From positions 121,302 through 185,301 of the forward strand of contig NZ_PNRE01000036.1 in the NCBI RefSeq assembly GCF_002879645.1: 64,000 nucleotides of DNA. The letters are read 5' to 3'. The notes beneath the pieces are model-generated. The model was not told where the DNA came from. It ran no database searches and was given only the letters and a program-made list of their open reading frames with translations. Position numbers and translations under genes: made by a program. The DNA comes from Halomonas heilongjiangensis. GTDB lineage: Bacteria > Pseudomonadota > Gammaproteobacteria > Pseudomonadales > Halomonadaceae. Shown here one piece after another: positions 6,412 to 15,002 of the stretch (position 1 is the stretch's first letter; each line of letters begins with the position of its first letter).

Positions 6412-9012
6412 ATGGCTGCCTTGCCCCCTGCCAATGCACCGATAAAGCCCCAGGTGGCTGTACGTATCCTGGGCATCGGTGCATCCGCCGGTGGCCTGGC
6501 GCCGCTGGAAGAGTTCCTTGCCCGGATTCCGCCCCACAGCCACATGGCCTATGTGGTGGTACAACATCTCGATCCCACCCACAGGGCGTTGCTCCCGGAA
6601 TTGCTCCAGCGCGTCACCCCGATGTCGGTACGACAGGCGACCCATGGCATGCCCATCGAGCCTGACTGCGTGTATGTGATTCCGCCGAATACGGAACTCA
6701 GCGTTGTCGACGGCTTGCTGAACCTGGCAAAACCCATGGAGCCCAGGGGCATGCGTCTGCCCATCAACGTGCTGTTTTCTTCCCTGGCCCGCGCCCAGGG
6801 AGAGAATGCCATCGGGGTGGTACTGTCCGGCATGGGCTCCGACGGCACCCTGGGCTTACAGGCGATCAAGGCCGTGGGCGGCCTCACGGCGGTACAACAG
6901 CCCGACACGGCACAGTTCGATGCCATGCCCAGAAGCGCCATCGCCGCAAACTGCGCCGATATCATTGCCCCGCCTGGCGACTTGCCCGCCCGCATCCTGA
7001 CCTGCCTGGCCCAGGCGCCCACCCCGGCCGCCTCCGGCGAGCTGTCGGCAGAACCAGGGGCAGAACCTGAACCTGAACTGGAATCGACGCCCCTGAACCG
7101 CATTCTACGTCTGCTTCAACAGCGAACTCGCCACGACTTCTCCCTCTACAAGCCCAGCAGCCTGCACCGCCGCATGCAGCGGCGTATGGCGGTCCATGAA
7201 ATCGCCACCTTGACGCTTTACGCCGATTTTCTCCAGCGAAATCCCCAGGAAATCGACCTGCTGTTCAAGGAAGTGCTCATCGGGGTGACCAGTTTTTTCC
7301 GTGATGCCCCGGTATGGCAGTATCTGGCGGATATCACCCTGCCAGAACTGCTGGCACGACAGCACAGGGAGCCCCACCTGCGTGCCTGGGTGGTCGGCTG
7401 CTCAACCGGCGAAGAGGCCTACTCCCTGGCCATGATCTTCACGGAGGCGCTGGACAAGCTGCCACGACCCCATGACTTTACCCTGCAGATCTTCGCCTCC
7501 GACCTGAGTCCGGATGCCATTGCCACGGCTCGCCGCGGCCATTACCCCGCCGACATCAGCAGCAGTGTCTCGGCCGAGCGCCTGGCGCGCTTTTTCAGTG
7601 TTCATGGTGACGGCTACCAGATCAACAGGGATATCCGCGACCTGGTGCTGTTCGCCCAGCAGGATGTGGTGCTCGATCCCCCCTTCACTCGCCTCGACCT
7701 GATTTCCTGTCGTAACCTGCTGATCTACTTCGACCAGAGCCTGCAGCGCAAGCTCATTCCCCTGTTTCACTACAGCCTGCGCGCAGGGGGTGTACTGTTG
7801 CTGGGAAGCTCGGAGACGGTAGGGCGCTACACACAGTTGTTTGCCCCCATTCAATCCAAACTGCGACTTTACCTGCGCCAGGATAATGCCCAGAGCCGCG
7901 ACATCCGGTTGCCGGTAAAGTCGTTTCCACCCCTGACCTGGATAGCCAAGGAGCTGCCCGTGTCACCCAGCCACTCATCCTCCCACACAAAGGATAATCT
8001 ACAAGCGGCAGCCGACCAGGTGTTACTGCAGGTCTACGCCCCTGCCGCGGTGGTGGTCAACGATGAGGGTGATATCGTCTATATCAGCGGGCGCACGGGA
8101 AAGTACCTGGAACCCGCCGCCGGCAAGGCCAACTGGAATTTTCACGCCATGGTACGGGAAGGCCTGCGCACCCCCATCGCCAGCGCCCTGCGCCAGGCCG
8201 CAAACCAGAGCGAACCAACGCACTTGCAGGGCCTGCAGGTGCAACTGCCCGGCGGAGCCACGCAGAGCGTCGATATCACCGTCCAGGCGCTGCGAGAACC
8301 TACCGCCCTGCGCGGGATGAAGATGATCGTGTTCCGCGATATCACTCCGATTCATGTCAGCCCGGCCAACAAACACAAGTCGAAAACAGCCACGCAACAT
8401 ACTCATGCCACGGAGCTGCAACAGTACCAGGATGAAATCCAGACCCTGCGGGAGCAAAACCGCGCGTCCAGGGAGGAGTTGCAGTCAGCCAATGAAGAAT
8501 TGCAGTCGACCAATGAAGAGTTGCAGTCAACCAATGAAGAACTGACCACCTCGAAGGAGGAAATGCAGTCCATGAACGAGGAGCTGCAAACCATCAACGC
8601 GGAAATGCAGACCAAGCTCGACGATCTCGCCCTCGCCCAGAGCGATATGAAAAACCTGCTCAACAGCATCGAGATAGCCATTCTTTTTCTCGATCAGAAC
8701 CTGAACGTCCGCCGTTACACTGACAGGGCATCAAAGATCATCAACATCCGTGAGAGCGATATCGGCCGCCCCCTCAGTGATCTCACCACCAGCCTGCTGT
8801 ATCCGGAACTGAACGACGACGCCCTTACCACCCTGAGCACCCTGGCATTTTCCGAGAAGCAGATTCTCGCCACAGACGGTCGCTGGTTTACGGTACGTAT
8901 CATGCCCTATCGCCGACTTGATAATGTGATTGATGGTGTGGTGATCACCCTTGTCGATATCACCGCGACCAAGGAATTGGAACAAGCCCTGCGCAAGGAT
9001 TTGAACTCGTGA
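6412..9012 (+). CDS. CheB-CheR-PAS fusion protein
   Basis: An 866-residue multidomain protein. Residues about 18-200 are a CheB methylesterase domain with no receiver domain: GASAGG (Ser25), QHLDP (His52) and SGMGSDG (Asp144) supply the triad. Residues about 225-490 are a CheR methyltransferase (TSFFRD, VGCSTGEEAYSLAM, SCRNLLIYFD). A PAS-like segment follows at about 545-650. Next is a striking coiled coil (about 665-745) built from the repeat NEELQS, and then a PAS domain to the end. In many relatives a histidine kinase follows; here the protein ends after the PAS. It forms an apparent operon with the upstream PAS protein. No chemoreceptor or other che gene is near, so the role is unclear; methyl-group control of a sensory complex is inferred. 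Confidence 0.9.
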   Translation: MAALPPANAPIKPQVAVRILGIGASAGGLAPLEEFLARIPPHSHMAYVVVQHLDPTHRALLPELLQRVTPMSVRQATHGMPIEPDCVYVIPPNTELSVVDGLLNLAKPMEPRGMRLPINVLFSSLARAQGENAIGVVLSGMGSDGTLGLQAIKAVGGLTAVQQPDTAQFDAMPRSAIAANCADIIAPPGDLPARILTCLAQAPTPAASGELSAEPGAEPEPELESTPLNRILRLLQQRTRHDFSLYKPSSLHRRMQRRMAVHEIATLTLYADFLQRNPQEIDLLFKEVLIGVTSFFRDAPVWQYLADITLPELLARQHREPHLRAWVVGCSTGEEAYSLAMIFTEALDKLPRPHDFTLQIFASDLSPDAIATARRGHYPADISSSVSAERLARFFSVHGDGYQINRDIRDLVLFAQQDVVLDPPFTRLDLISCRNLLIYFDQSLQRKLIPLFHYSLRAGGVLLLGSSETVGRYTQLFAPIQSKLRLYLRQDNAQSRDIRLPVKSFPPLTWIAKELPVSPSHSSSHTKDNLQAAADQVLLQVYAPAAVVVNDEGDIVYISGRTGKYLEPAAGKANWNFHAMVREGLRTPIASALRQAANQSEPTHLQGLQVQLPGGATQSVDITVQALREPTALRGMKMIVFRDITPIHVSPANKHKSKTATQHTHATELQQYQDEIQTLREQNRASREELQSANEELQSTNEELQSTNEELTTSKEEMQSMNEELQTINAEMQTKLDDLALAQSDMKNLLNSIEIAILFLDQNLNVRRYTDRASKIINIRESDIGRPLSDLTTSLLYPELNDDALTTLSTLAFSEKQILATDGRWFTVRIMPYRRLDNVIDGVVITLVDITATKELEQALRKDLNS

Positions 9013-9055
9013 CGGAAGGGCCATGACACATAGCCAGCCTCGTCGGCACGGTTGA

Positions 9056-9079
9056 TCCGGATAGGAGTTACTATCCGGA
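9056..9079. terminator. Inverted repeat between convergent genes
   Basis: TCCGGATAG (9056-9064) and CTATCCGGA (9071-9079) form a perfect nine-base stem with a six-base loop. It lies between the CheB-CheR gene and the convergent PRC-barrel gene. No T-run follows on either strand, so it is at best a weak or factor-dependent terminator. Confidence 0.45.
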
Positions 9080-9109
9080 CCTTCCGCACTCAGCCTTCCG
9101 GCAATCCAA

Positions 9110-9499
9110 TCACCGGGTGTAGTAAGACTCGACTGTCGAACTCCAGGTGGCGTCGGCCATATTCGGCCATTGATCCTTGTCGAAGCCCGGCGCGTTCTTT
9201 AAGCGCTCGACATCGACGTCGAGCATGAAACGCCTGTTCTCCTTATCATGCTTCAAGGCCTTCCACGGAACAGCGAACAGGCGATCGCCCATGCCCAGAA
9301 AACCACCCGACGCCAGGACTGCGTAGCGTATCTTTCCCTCAGTAGTATCGAGCATGACGTCCTGAATCTTGCCAAGCTTTTCATCCTGCATGTTACAGAC
9401 TTCGTCGCCGGTAATGGTGGAGGCACTCAGCAACGTGGCGCCAACCTGCATGCCGCCGGCGTCGAAACTACTGTTTGATTTAGTCGCTGAATCGTTCAT
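9110..9499 (-). CDS. PRC-barrel domain protein, copy 2
   Basis: A 129-residue near copy of the protein at 1383-1775. From the segment TLLSASTITGDEVCNMQDEK to the C-terminus only a few residues differ, while the N-terminal 20 residues vary. The same PRC-barrel core is present (GKIQDVMLD, ASGGFLGMGDRLFAVPW). It overlaps the upstream CsbD-like gene by 20 bases, compared with 4 bases in copy 1. The strong conservation of the PRC protein against the drift of the CsbD partner suggests selection on the PRC part. Confidence 0.8.
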   Translation of the reverse strand: MNDSATKSNSSFDAGGMQVGATLLSASTITGDEVCNMQDEKLGKIQDVMLDTTEGKIRYAVLASGGFLGMGDRLFAVPWKALKHDKENRRFMLDVDVERLKNAPGFDKDQWPNMADATWSSTVESYYTR

Positions 9500-9662
9500 T
9501 TTCTTCCTTCTTGGGACTGTCATTGATGTCTGCCAACACGGATCCATCCTTGCCGCCATGCTTCTCGGATTTACGCTTGTGCTCCGCACTTTCGCCGTCG
9601 GCCACCCTCTTGGCCTTCCCCTTCTGTTCGCTCGCACTATCTTTGACCTGACTCCTGTCCAT
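9480..9662 (-). CDS. CsbD-like protein, degenerate copy
   Basis: A 60-residue lysine-rich protein that begins MDRSQVKD and keeps the KGKAKRVA and EKHGGK segments of the CsbD protein at 1772-1951. It has lost several glycines and the VAGKVTGD core. Its C-terminus was re-framed relative to copy 1, so that the stop now lies inside the following PRC gene. A ribosome binding site (GGAGAT) is retained. It may still be expressed, but it looks like a decaying paralogue. Confidence 0.55.
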   Translation of the reverse strand: MDRSQVKDSASEQKGKAKRVADGESAEHKRKSEKHGGKDGSVLADINDSPKKEENERFSD

Positions 9663-9943
9663 TAGCTGATCTCCAGATGATGGTTCCGTTTGGGTTCTTC
9701 CTCTCACCATGAACACATATAGATGCAGGGTGAATCTCCAAAGATAGTTGATGCTCGAGGTCTGGTCTGTGCGGTATCCAACCTATGCGGAGTCTTTTTT
9801 TCAGACAGGTCTTCGGCTCGCTGCGTCACAGGGCGGCGACTCTGTGTGTGGTACCGCACCGAAAAATCGTTCGTTTATGCCTATGCTGAAATGGCTTTTC
9901 TGTGCCTCGGGAACTGCCTACCAGACCCAGAGGGGCCGGCGAG

Positions 9944-10033
9944 CAACAGAAAAGCGGTAATCCCGCTGGCTCGTTCTACACCGCTGTTGACAAGGAAACG
10001 CTGCGTAACTCGCCCAAGTACGAGCGCGATTGA
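9944..10033 (+). pseudogene. Deletion remnant of a secreted PRC-barrel gene
   Basis: Thirty codons ending in TGA read QQKSGNPAGSFYT then AVDKETLRNSPKYERD, matching two separated parts of the 140-residue protein at 12201-12623 (EQQMSSKPAGAFYA near residue 50 and FYTDIDEETLRNSPKYERD at the end). The whole PRC-barrel between the two FY-A/T sites is missing, and the signal peptide region is missing as well. The DNA before it (about 9837-9943) resembles the upstream region of the intact gene (about 12067-12172). It is therefore a second copy reduced by two internal deletions. No start codon with a ribosome binding site is left. Confidence 0.7.
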
Positions 10034-10196
10034 TTCAACCCACAGACAGCGGGAGAAATCTTGCCACAGGTGCCTGAACACCACGGTGCGAAGCTTGCGC
10101 ATCGGGGGCCCGCTGGCCGGCCGCTCACCTCCACACCCGCCTTCCACAGATGGATCAGAGCGTGCCAGGACCGTACACAGAGGGTAAAGAACACCC

Positions 10197-11360
10197 ATGA
10201 GCTCCGAGAAGACAACGTATATTGAATTCGCACCCGGCGAGAAACGGCTGCTCCGTTACACCATTCTCGCCCTCAGCGCCGTCACTCTGGTGAGCACGAT
10301 CGGGTTCATTATCTGGGTTCTCGGACAAATCATTGGCGCCCTGCACGCCCTGGTCTTCCCCCTGGCCATCGCGGGCGTGATGGCCTTGGTCCTGTTCCCG
10401 GTCGTGGAACTGTTCGAGCGCCACTTGCGCATGAATCGGCTCGGCGCCGTGGTTTCCCTGTTTGTGATCCTGTTCGGCCTGTTTCTTACGGTGATGGTGC
10501 TGGTCCTGCCCACGGCCATATATCAGGGCAGCCAATTCTTCCAGTCTGTGCCGGAGATAGCCCAGCGCGGGCACGAAAGCCTGTCGGCTCGATTCCCGAA
10601 AGCGTTGCCGATACTGGAAGACGCCATCACCGAAATGGAGATCCAGTCGATGCTCCCGGATGCAGAGGAAGCCGCTGACCGCACCATGTCTTACATCGGT
10701 TTCCTGGTGGGTCTTGGTTTCGTCCCCCTGTACCTCTTCTTTGCGCTGCTCTCCGGCAACCGCATGAAGGCATACGCCAGGGCCATGCTGTTTCTGTTCA
10801 CGCAGAAGAGGCAGAACGAGGTGGTGTACCTGGGTCAGCTCTTTATCGATTACCTCACCGCGTTCTTCCGAGGACAGCTGACGATCGCACTGATCATGGG
10901 CGTCATGATGGCGGTCGGTTTTACCGTCATCGGGCTCGAGGCCGCGATTTACATCGGCCTCGCCCTGGGGCTGCTGAACATCGTGCCGTACCTTGGCTTC
11001 ATCGTTGGCGTTATCACCGTGCTTCCCATCGCCTATTTACAGCCCGCCGGGGGCACCCAGCTCGTCATGCTGGTGCTGGCAGTCATCGCTGTCACACAGC
11101 TGGTGGAGAGCGTGCTGCTCACGCCCAAGATCATGGCCGACCGCTCGGGCCTGCACCCGGCACTGGTCGTGATCTCGATCCTGTTCTGGGGGACTGCGCT
11201 GGGAGGGGTCGTCGGCATGATCCTCGCCGTCCCCCTGACAGCGTTCCTCCTCACCCTCGGGAAGCACGTGAAAAGCAGGCTACCCACCACGATATGGACT
11301 GATGAAATCGACCGGCAGATACTCATCGAAACCACTGGCGACGATGATCGTCACAGCTGA
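10197..11360 (+). CDS. AI-2E family transporter (PerM-like)
   Basis: A 387-residue integral membrane protein with about eight hydrophobic segments: two near the N-terminus, one at about 80-105, one after a soluble loop (about 165-190), and a C-terminal cluster including ALGLLNIVPYLGFIVGVIT and TQLVESVLLTPKIMADRSGL. The last two segments are the signature of the PerM/UPF0118/AI-2E family. Members export autoinducer-2 or act as sodium-proton antiporters, and the substrate cannot be told here. The latter would suit a salt-adapted organism. The following DUF883 gene starts 46 bases downstream on the same strand. Confidence 0.88.
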   Translation: MSSEKTTYIEFAPGEKRLLRYTILALSAVTLVSTIGFIIWVLGQIIGALHALVFPLAIAGVMALVLFPVVELFERHLRMNRLGAVVSLFVILFGLFLTVMVLVLPTAIYQGSQFFQSVPEIAQRGHESLSARFPKALPILEDAITEMEIQSMLPDAEEAADRTMSYIGFLVGLGFVPLYLFFALLSGNRMKAYARAMLFLFTQKRQNEVVYLGQLFIDYLTAFFRGQLTIALIMGVMMAVGFTVIGLEAAIYIGLALGLLNIVPYLGFIVGVITVLPIAYLQPAGGTQLVMLVLAVIAVTQLVESVLLTPKIMADRSGLHPALVVISILFWGTALGGVVGMILAVPLTAFLLTLGKHVKSRLPTTIWTDEIDRQILIETTGDDDRHS

Positions 11361-11406
11361 CGGGGCATCTTCACCCGTCTACACAGCGACAGAAGAGGGT
11401 ACGATC

Positions 11407-11691
11407 ATGGCGACGAAAGCAAGCGAACACGAGACCACCGATCAGGTTGCAGGCAAGGCTCACGAAGCGGTGGACAGGGCCGCCCAGACCGCTGGCAAGG
11501 CCGAGGAGTACGCTCGGCAGCACGCATCCCACGCCGATGAGCGCGTTCGCGAGGCAGCAGCCCATGGGCGCCAGCGGGCCGATGATGTGCTCGAACGCGT
11601 GACCAGCTACGTCCGCGAGAAGCCGCTGATGTCCATTGGCATCGCCTTTATCGCTGGCGTGCTGTACTCGTCGCTGACGCGTCGCCGGTAA
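11407..11691 (+). CDS. DUF883 family membrane-anchored protein (ElaB/YqjD-like)
   Basis: A 94-residue protein. The soluble alanine- and glutamate-rich helix (AHEAVDRAAQTAGKAEEYAR and on to about residue 65) is followed by VREKPLMSIGIAFIAGVLYSSL, a single C-terminal membrane anchor, and RRR. This is the ElaB/YqjD layout, proteins that bind stationary-phase ribosomes at the membrane in E. coli. The start at 11407 has GAGGG upstream, and the longer frame overlaps the transporter gene and was rejected. It probably belongs to the same stress transcript as the transporter. Confidence 0.8.
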   Translation: MATKASEHETTDQVAGKAHEAVDRAAQTAGKAEEYARQHASHADERVREAAAHGRQRADDVLERVTSYVREKPLMSIGIAFIAGVLYSSLTRRR

Positions 11692-12200
11692 CGCACGGGA
11701 TTCAGAACGCCGAGGCCGTCGAGGCGACCGCCCGGGGCAGGAATAGGAACGCGCCTTCAGCGACGGAGAAACAAAAGGTGGCGGCGTGTTCGCCGACGTC
11801 GCCACCCTGTTTGCTCTGATCACTGCATTCGTTCGGGATACCGCCCGGCTCCTGAGCATGGGTACGCATCTCGCTGTCAAGACCGTCGTCATGAGCAGGC
11901 AGTGAGCACGCCAATCGCAATCGGCCTTCGATCACTAGACTATCGCTCCCATTGGAAATCGTGCACACGTAACAGATCACACCGTAATTTCCGAACGAAC
12001 AGCTACCTGTAATCCCTGCATCATCCCTCATGTTGACTTCAATTTTCTCATAGATGAGTCAAAGATCGACGACTCTGTGTGTGGCACCGCACCGACAACT
12101 CGTTCGCTCATGTCCAAGATGAAATGGCATACCCGCGACTCGGGAACTGCGCTCTAGACCCAGGAGGGGGCGGCAGACTGCCGTCAAACAGAGGAGAACA
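11692..12200. other. Intergenic stretch of 509 bases with a possible 39-residue frame
   Basis: A plus-strand frame from GTG 11786 to TGA 11905 encodes 39 residues, beginning VFADVATLFALITAFVRD, with a mild hydrophobic helix. It follows a DUF883 gene, where YqjE-like holin genes often occur, so it may be a remnant or a tiny gene; support is weak. From about 12067 the sequence repeats the block before the deleted PRC copy (9837-9943). That shared block probably holds the promoter of the secreted PRC-barrel gene. Confidence 0.35.
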
Positions 12201-12623
12201 ATGATGAAGAAGCTAACCGCGTTGATCCTTTCCGCTGCCTTTGTCCCGGCATTGGCACTGAGCACGGCCGCAATGGCGGAGGACCACGGCGACATGCAGG
12301 CAGACGCTGAGCAGCATGCCGGCGAACAGCAGATGAGCAGTAAGCCAGCTGGTGCGTTCTACGCCGACGACGTCATCGGCAAGACCGTCAAGCACCGCGG
12401 GTCAGATGAAGACGTTGGCGAGATCCAGGATCTGGTCATCGGCGAAGACGGCCGCCTCATCGGCGTCGTGGTGAAGTCGGGTGGCTTCCTGGGGCTCGGC
12501 GAAGAGGACATTGGACTGGGTTGGGATCACATAGAGCACACCATGGAAGATGACGAATCCGTGTTCTATACGGATATTGATGAGGAAACACTGCGGAACT
12601 CGCCCAAGTACGAGCGCGATTAA
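12201..12623 (+). CDS. Secreted PRC-barrel domain protein
   Basis: A 140-residue protein with a typical Sec signal peptide (basic start, hydrophobic core, ALSTAAMAE cleavage region near residues 20-27), an acidic histidine-containing linker, and a PRC-barrel at about residues 52-125: DDVIGKTVKH, VGEIQDLVIGEDGRLIGVVV, KSGGFLGLGEEDIGLGW. It is expected in the periplasm. An AGAGGAG ribosome binding site precedes the ATG. A strong hairpin follows the gene, so it is a single-gene transcript. A deleted second copy lies at 9944-10033. Function is unknown; a role in envelope stress is inferred from the neighbours. Confidence 0.82.
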   Translation: MMKKLTALILSAAFVPALALSTAAMAEDHGDMQADAEQHAGEQQMSSKPAGAFYADDVIGKTVKHRGSDEDVGEIQDLVIGEDGRLIGVVVKSGGFLGLGEEDIGLGWDHIEHTMEDDESVFYTDIDEETLRNSPKYERD

Positions 12624-12632
12624 TCCGACCTG

Positions 12633-12667
12633 CAGTCAGCGGGGGCACGATGTGCCCCCGCTGACTG
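12633..12667 (+). terminator. Strong hairpin after the secreted PRC gene
   Basis: A perfect 16-base stem (12633-12648 with 12652-12667, core GGGGGCAC / GTGCCCCC) with a three-base loop begins nine bases after the stop codon. There is no T-run. It is a likely transcription terminator or 3' stabiliser. Confidence 0.65.
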
Positions 12668-12780
12668 AACACCGCCGAAAAACCGCGATCAAGACTACTA
12701 TACCCAACGGGGCGCCAGGATACACACCCAGGACACGCCCTGCTCGACAAGCATACCGGTCCGCGAGGGACATGGTCGCT

Positions 12781-13500
12781 TCACCCGGGGCGATGATAGC
12801 TCAGCAGGCGATCGTACTCCTTCTTGACGACCGCATAACATTCACAGACCCGCGCTTCCAGGCCAGGCCTGTCCAGGATCCTGATATGCCCGCGATGGTA
12901 GGAAATCAGGCCGGCCCTCTGCAGCTTGCCGGCCGACTCGGTGACGCCCTCACGACGTACGCCAAGCATATTGGCGATCAGTTCCTGGGTCATGACCAGC
13001 TCGTTGGTCGGCAGGCGGTCGAGGCTCAGCAACAGCCAGCGACACAGCTGCTGATCCAGGCTGTGATGCCGGTTGCATACCGCCGTCTGCGCCATCTGGG
13101 TGATCAGGGCCTGGGTGTAACGCAACAACAGGTGCTGAAGGGTCGACGAACGATCGAATTCGTCCTTCAGCAGCTGTCCCCTGAGGCGATAGGCGCTGCC
13201 GGCACTCTGCACGATGGCACGGCTCGGCGTGGTCTCGCCGCCCATGAACAGCGAAATGCCGACGATACCCTCGGCACCGACGACGGCAATTTCTGTCGAG
13301 TCGCCATCCTCCATGACGCACAGTAGCGATACGATGGAATCCGTCGGAAAATAGACATGGTGCATCACCTTTCCCGACTCGACCAGCGAGTCCCCCAGTT
13401 TCAGCTCGGCCCACTCGAGGTGGGGCGCCAAGCACTGGTATTCATCCCTCGACAGGGCCGCCAACAAGTGGTTCTGACGAGGATCATGTTGCAGGGTCAT
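12781..13500 (-). CDS. Crp/Fnr family transcription regulator
   Basis: A 239-residue regulator. The N-terminal cyclic-nucleotide-binding fold (about 15-125) lacks the clear cAMP phosphate-binding signature, and no cysteine cluster of the Fnr type is seen. The C-terminal winged helix (about 150-225) has LCRWLLLSLDRLPTNELVMT, then ELIANMLGVRREGVTESAGK as the recognition helix region. The start at 13500 was chosen because the paralogue fragment at 195-371 starts at the same point. This subtype often responds to unknown signals. The gene is divergent from the PAS-GGDEF gene, so it may regulate it. Confidence 0.85.
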   Translation of the reverse strand: MTLQHDPRQNHLLAALSRDEYQCLAPHLEWAELKLGDSLVESGKVMHHVYFPTDSIVSLLCVMEDGDSTEIAVVGAEGIVGISLFMGGETTPSRAIVQSAGSAYRLRGQLLKDEFDRSSTLQHLLLRYTQALITQMAQTAVCNRHHSLDQQLCRWLLLSLDRLPTNELVMTQELIANMLGVRREGVTESAGKLQRAGLISYHRGHIRILDRPGLEARVCECYAVVKKEYDRLLSYHRPG

Positions 13501-13886
13501 GACTGACACTCCCGTATCGGGCAAGCTACCCCCGACCACAGGGTACGAAGAGCGGACTCGTCCGCTGGTTCTAGCTGGACTCCCCCCCACCCGCCGACAC
13601 GGCGCAGGAACCGAAGCACATACTGTGTACGCTAGCGCACGGAAGCGACTCCGTCACGCCACTACGCTCGCGAGATACCGACCCAGCCCCGGGGCTCAGG
13701 TCAGGCAGTGCCGCCCCACCGGGGCTCACACGCAGGCGGAACAGGAAACCGACTCATGGTAGTGCCAACGTTTCTGATGATCACGTCTCCTGTCTCAGCG
13801 ACTCGCGCGCCGCACCGGGCCACGCCGCTCTTGCACCCTCCCTGGGCGTGCGGCCCATGGGCAATGCGCGTGCCCGGGCCGAGTGC
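13501..13886. other. Divergent promoter region of 386 bases
   Basis: Separates the Crp/Fnr gene (minus) from the PAS-GGDEF gene (plus). It should hold both promoters, but I see no unmistakable -35/-10 pair or Crp-type palindrome. Short frames here have no recognisable product. Confidence 0.35.
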
Positions 13887-15002
13887 ATGAAAGACGACTC
13901 GATGCTTCAGGGCAGCGCCAGGACGCAGCTCGCTTCGGCCTCCGTATGCACCGACGAGCCGGTGCGGCAAGGACACCCCCAGATCCACGCCTCGAGACGG
14001 GAAGTCGCAGCCGCCCTGGATGCCGAGACGGCATGGGCTCGGGTGGCCCTCAACGCCATTGGCGATGCCGTCCTGACCATCGATCGTCACGGCACGGTCA
14101 CCTACATGAACCGAGTGGCTGAAACCCTGACAGGCTGGTCGGAAACGGAGGCGATCGGCAAGCCACTGACGCGCGTGTTCCATCGTGTCGATGGCAAGAC
14201 ACATCAAACGACCATCACCCCTGGGCAGCGCGCCATCGAGGAGAACACAACGGTAGGCCTCGCCCTGGATTGCCTGCTCGTCCGCCCGGATGGCAGCAAG
14301 CTCGAGATCGAGGATTCAGCGGCGCCCATCCATGACCGGGAAGGTCGAGTCACCGGCGCCGTGATCGTGTTCCACGACGCCTCCCAGTCTCAGGTCATGT
14401 TGGAGAGGATGGCCTACCTGGCGCAGCATGATGCACTCACCGGCCTGCCCAATCGTGCCCTGCTGACGGAACGGCTCTCGCGAGCCATTGGCCTGGCCCG
14501 ACGACACCGACACCTGGTCGCCCTGCTCTATCTTGACCTTGATGCCTTCAAGCCCATCAATGACTCGCTCGGCCATGCCCTGGGTGACAGCCTGCTCCAG
14601 GCGGTTGCGGGCCGTCTTCAGGACTGCATGCGCGACATCGACACCGTCTGCCGTCAGGGGGGCGACGAATTCGTGATCCTGCTTGCCGAGATCAGGCAAG
14701 CCGAAGATGCCACCAAGGTCGCGGAAAAACTGCTTGCCGTCCTGAGCAGACCGTACCGCATCCAGGGTCACGAACTCCTCATCACGCTCAGCATCGGCAT
14801 CAGCCTCTACCCGGATGATGCCGACGATGTCGACACCCTCATGCACAACGCCGACACGGCCATGTATCACACCAAGCGAAATGGCCGAAATGGGCATCAG
14901 TGCTTCACGGCCGAGATGAATACCCTGCCCATTCAACGACGGCGGCTCGAACCGGGTCTGCATCGCCCCCTCCGGCCGTCGCAATTCTTTTTCGACTTCT
15001 AG
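13887..15002 (+). CDS. PAS-GGDEF diguanylate cyclase, truncated before its EAL domain
   Basis: A 371-residue protein. A PAS domain lies at about 45-165 (LNAIGDAVLTIDRHGTVTYM, then ITPGQRAIEENTT). A GGDEF domain lies at about 185-345 (AYLAQHDALTGLPNRALLTE, LDLDAFKPINDSLGH, intact GGDEF, ISLYPDDA). The inhibitory I-site RDID sits five residues before GGDEF, so product feedback is likely. Diguanylate cyclase activity is expected. The protein goes on into the linker that normally leads to an EAL domain and then stops at FFFDF, where EAL proteins read FxxxFQPK. The bases after the TAG still encode PKI. The start is uncertain; an upstream in-frame ATG lies at 13848. Confidence 0.82.
   Translation: MKDDSMLQGSARTQLASASVCTDEPVRQGHPQIHASRREVAAALDAETAWARVALNAIGDAVLTIDRHGTVTYMNRVAETLTGWSETEAIGKPLTRVFHRVDGKTHQTTITPGQRAIEENTTVGLALDCLLVRPDGSKLEIEDSAAPIHDREGRVTGAVIVFHDASQSQVMLERMAYLAQHDALTGLPNRALLTERLSRAIGLARRHRHLVALLYLDLDAFKPINDSLGHALGDSLLQAVAGRLQDCMRDIDTVCRQGGDEFVILLAEIRQAEDATKVAEKLLAVLSRPYRIQGHELLITLSIGISLYPDDADDVDTLMHNADTAMYHTKRNGRNGHQCFTAEMNTLPIQRRRLEPGLHRPLRPSQFFFDF

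Noticed and set aside
8461..8620. DNA repeat in the CheB-CheR gene taken as a CRISPR-like array
   Set aside because: The near-repeats of about 18 bases are in frame and encode the NEELQS coiled coil; there are no spacers.
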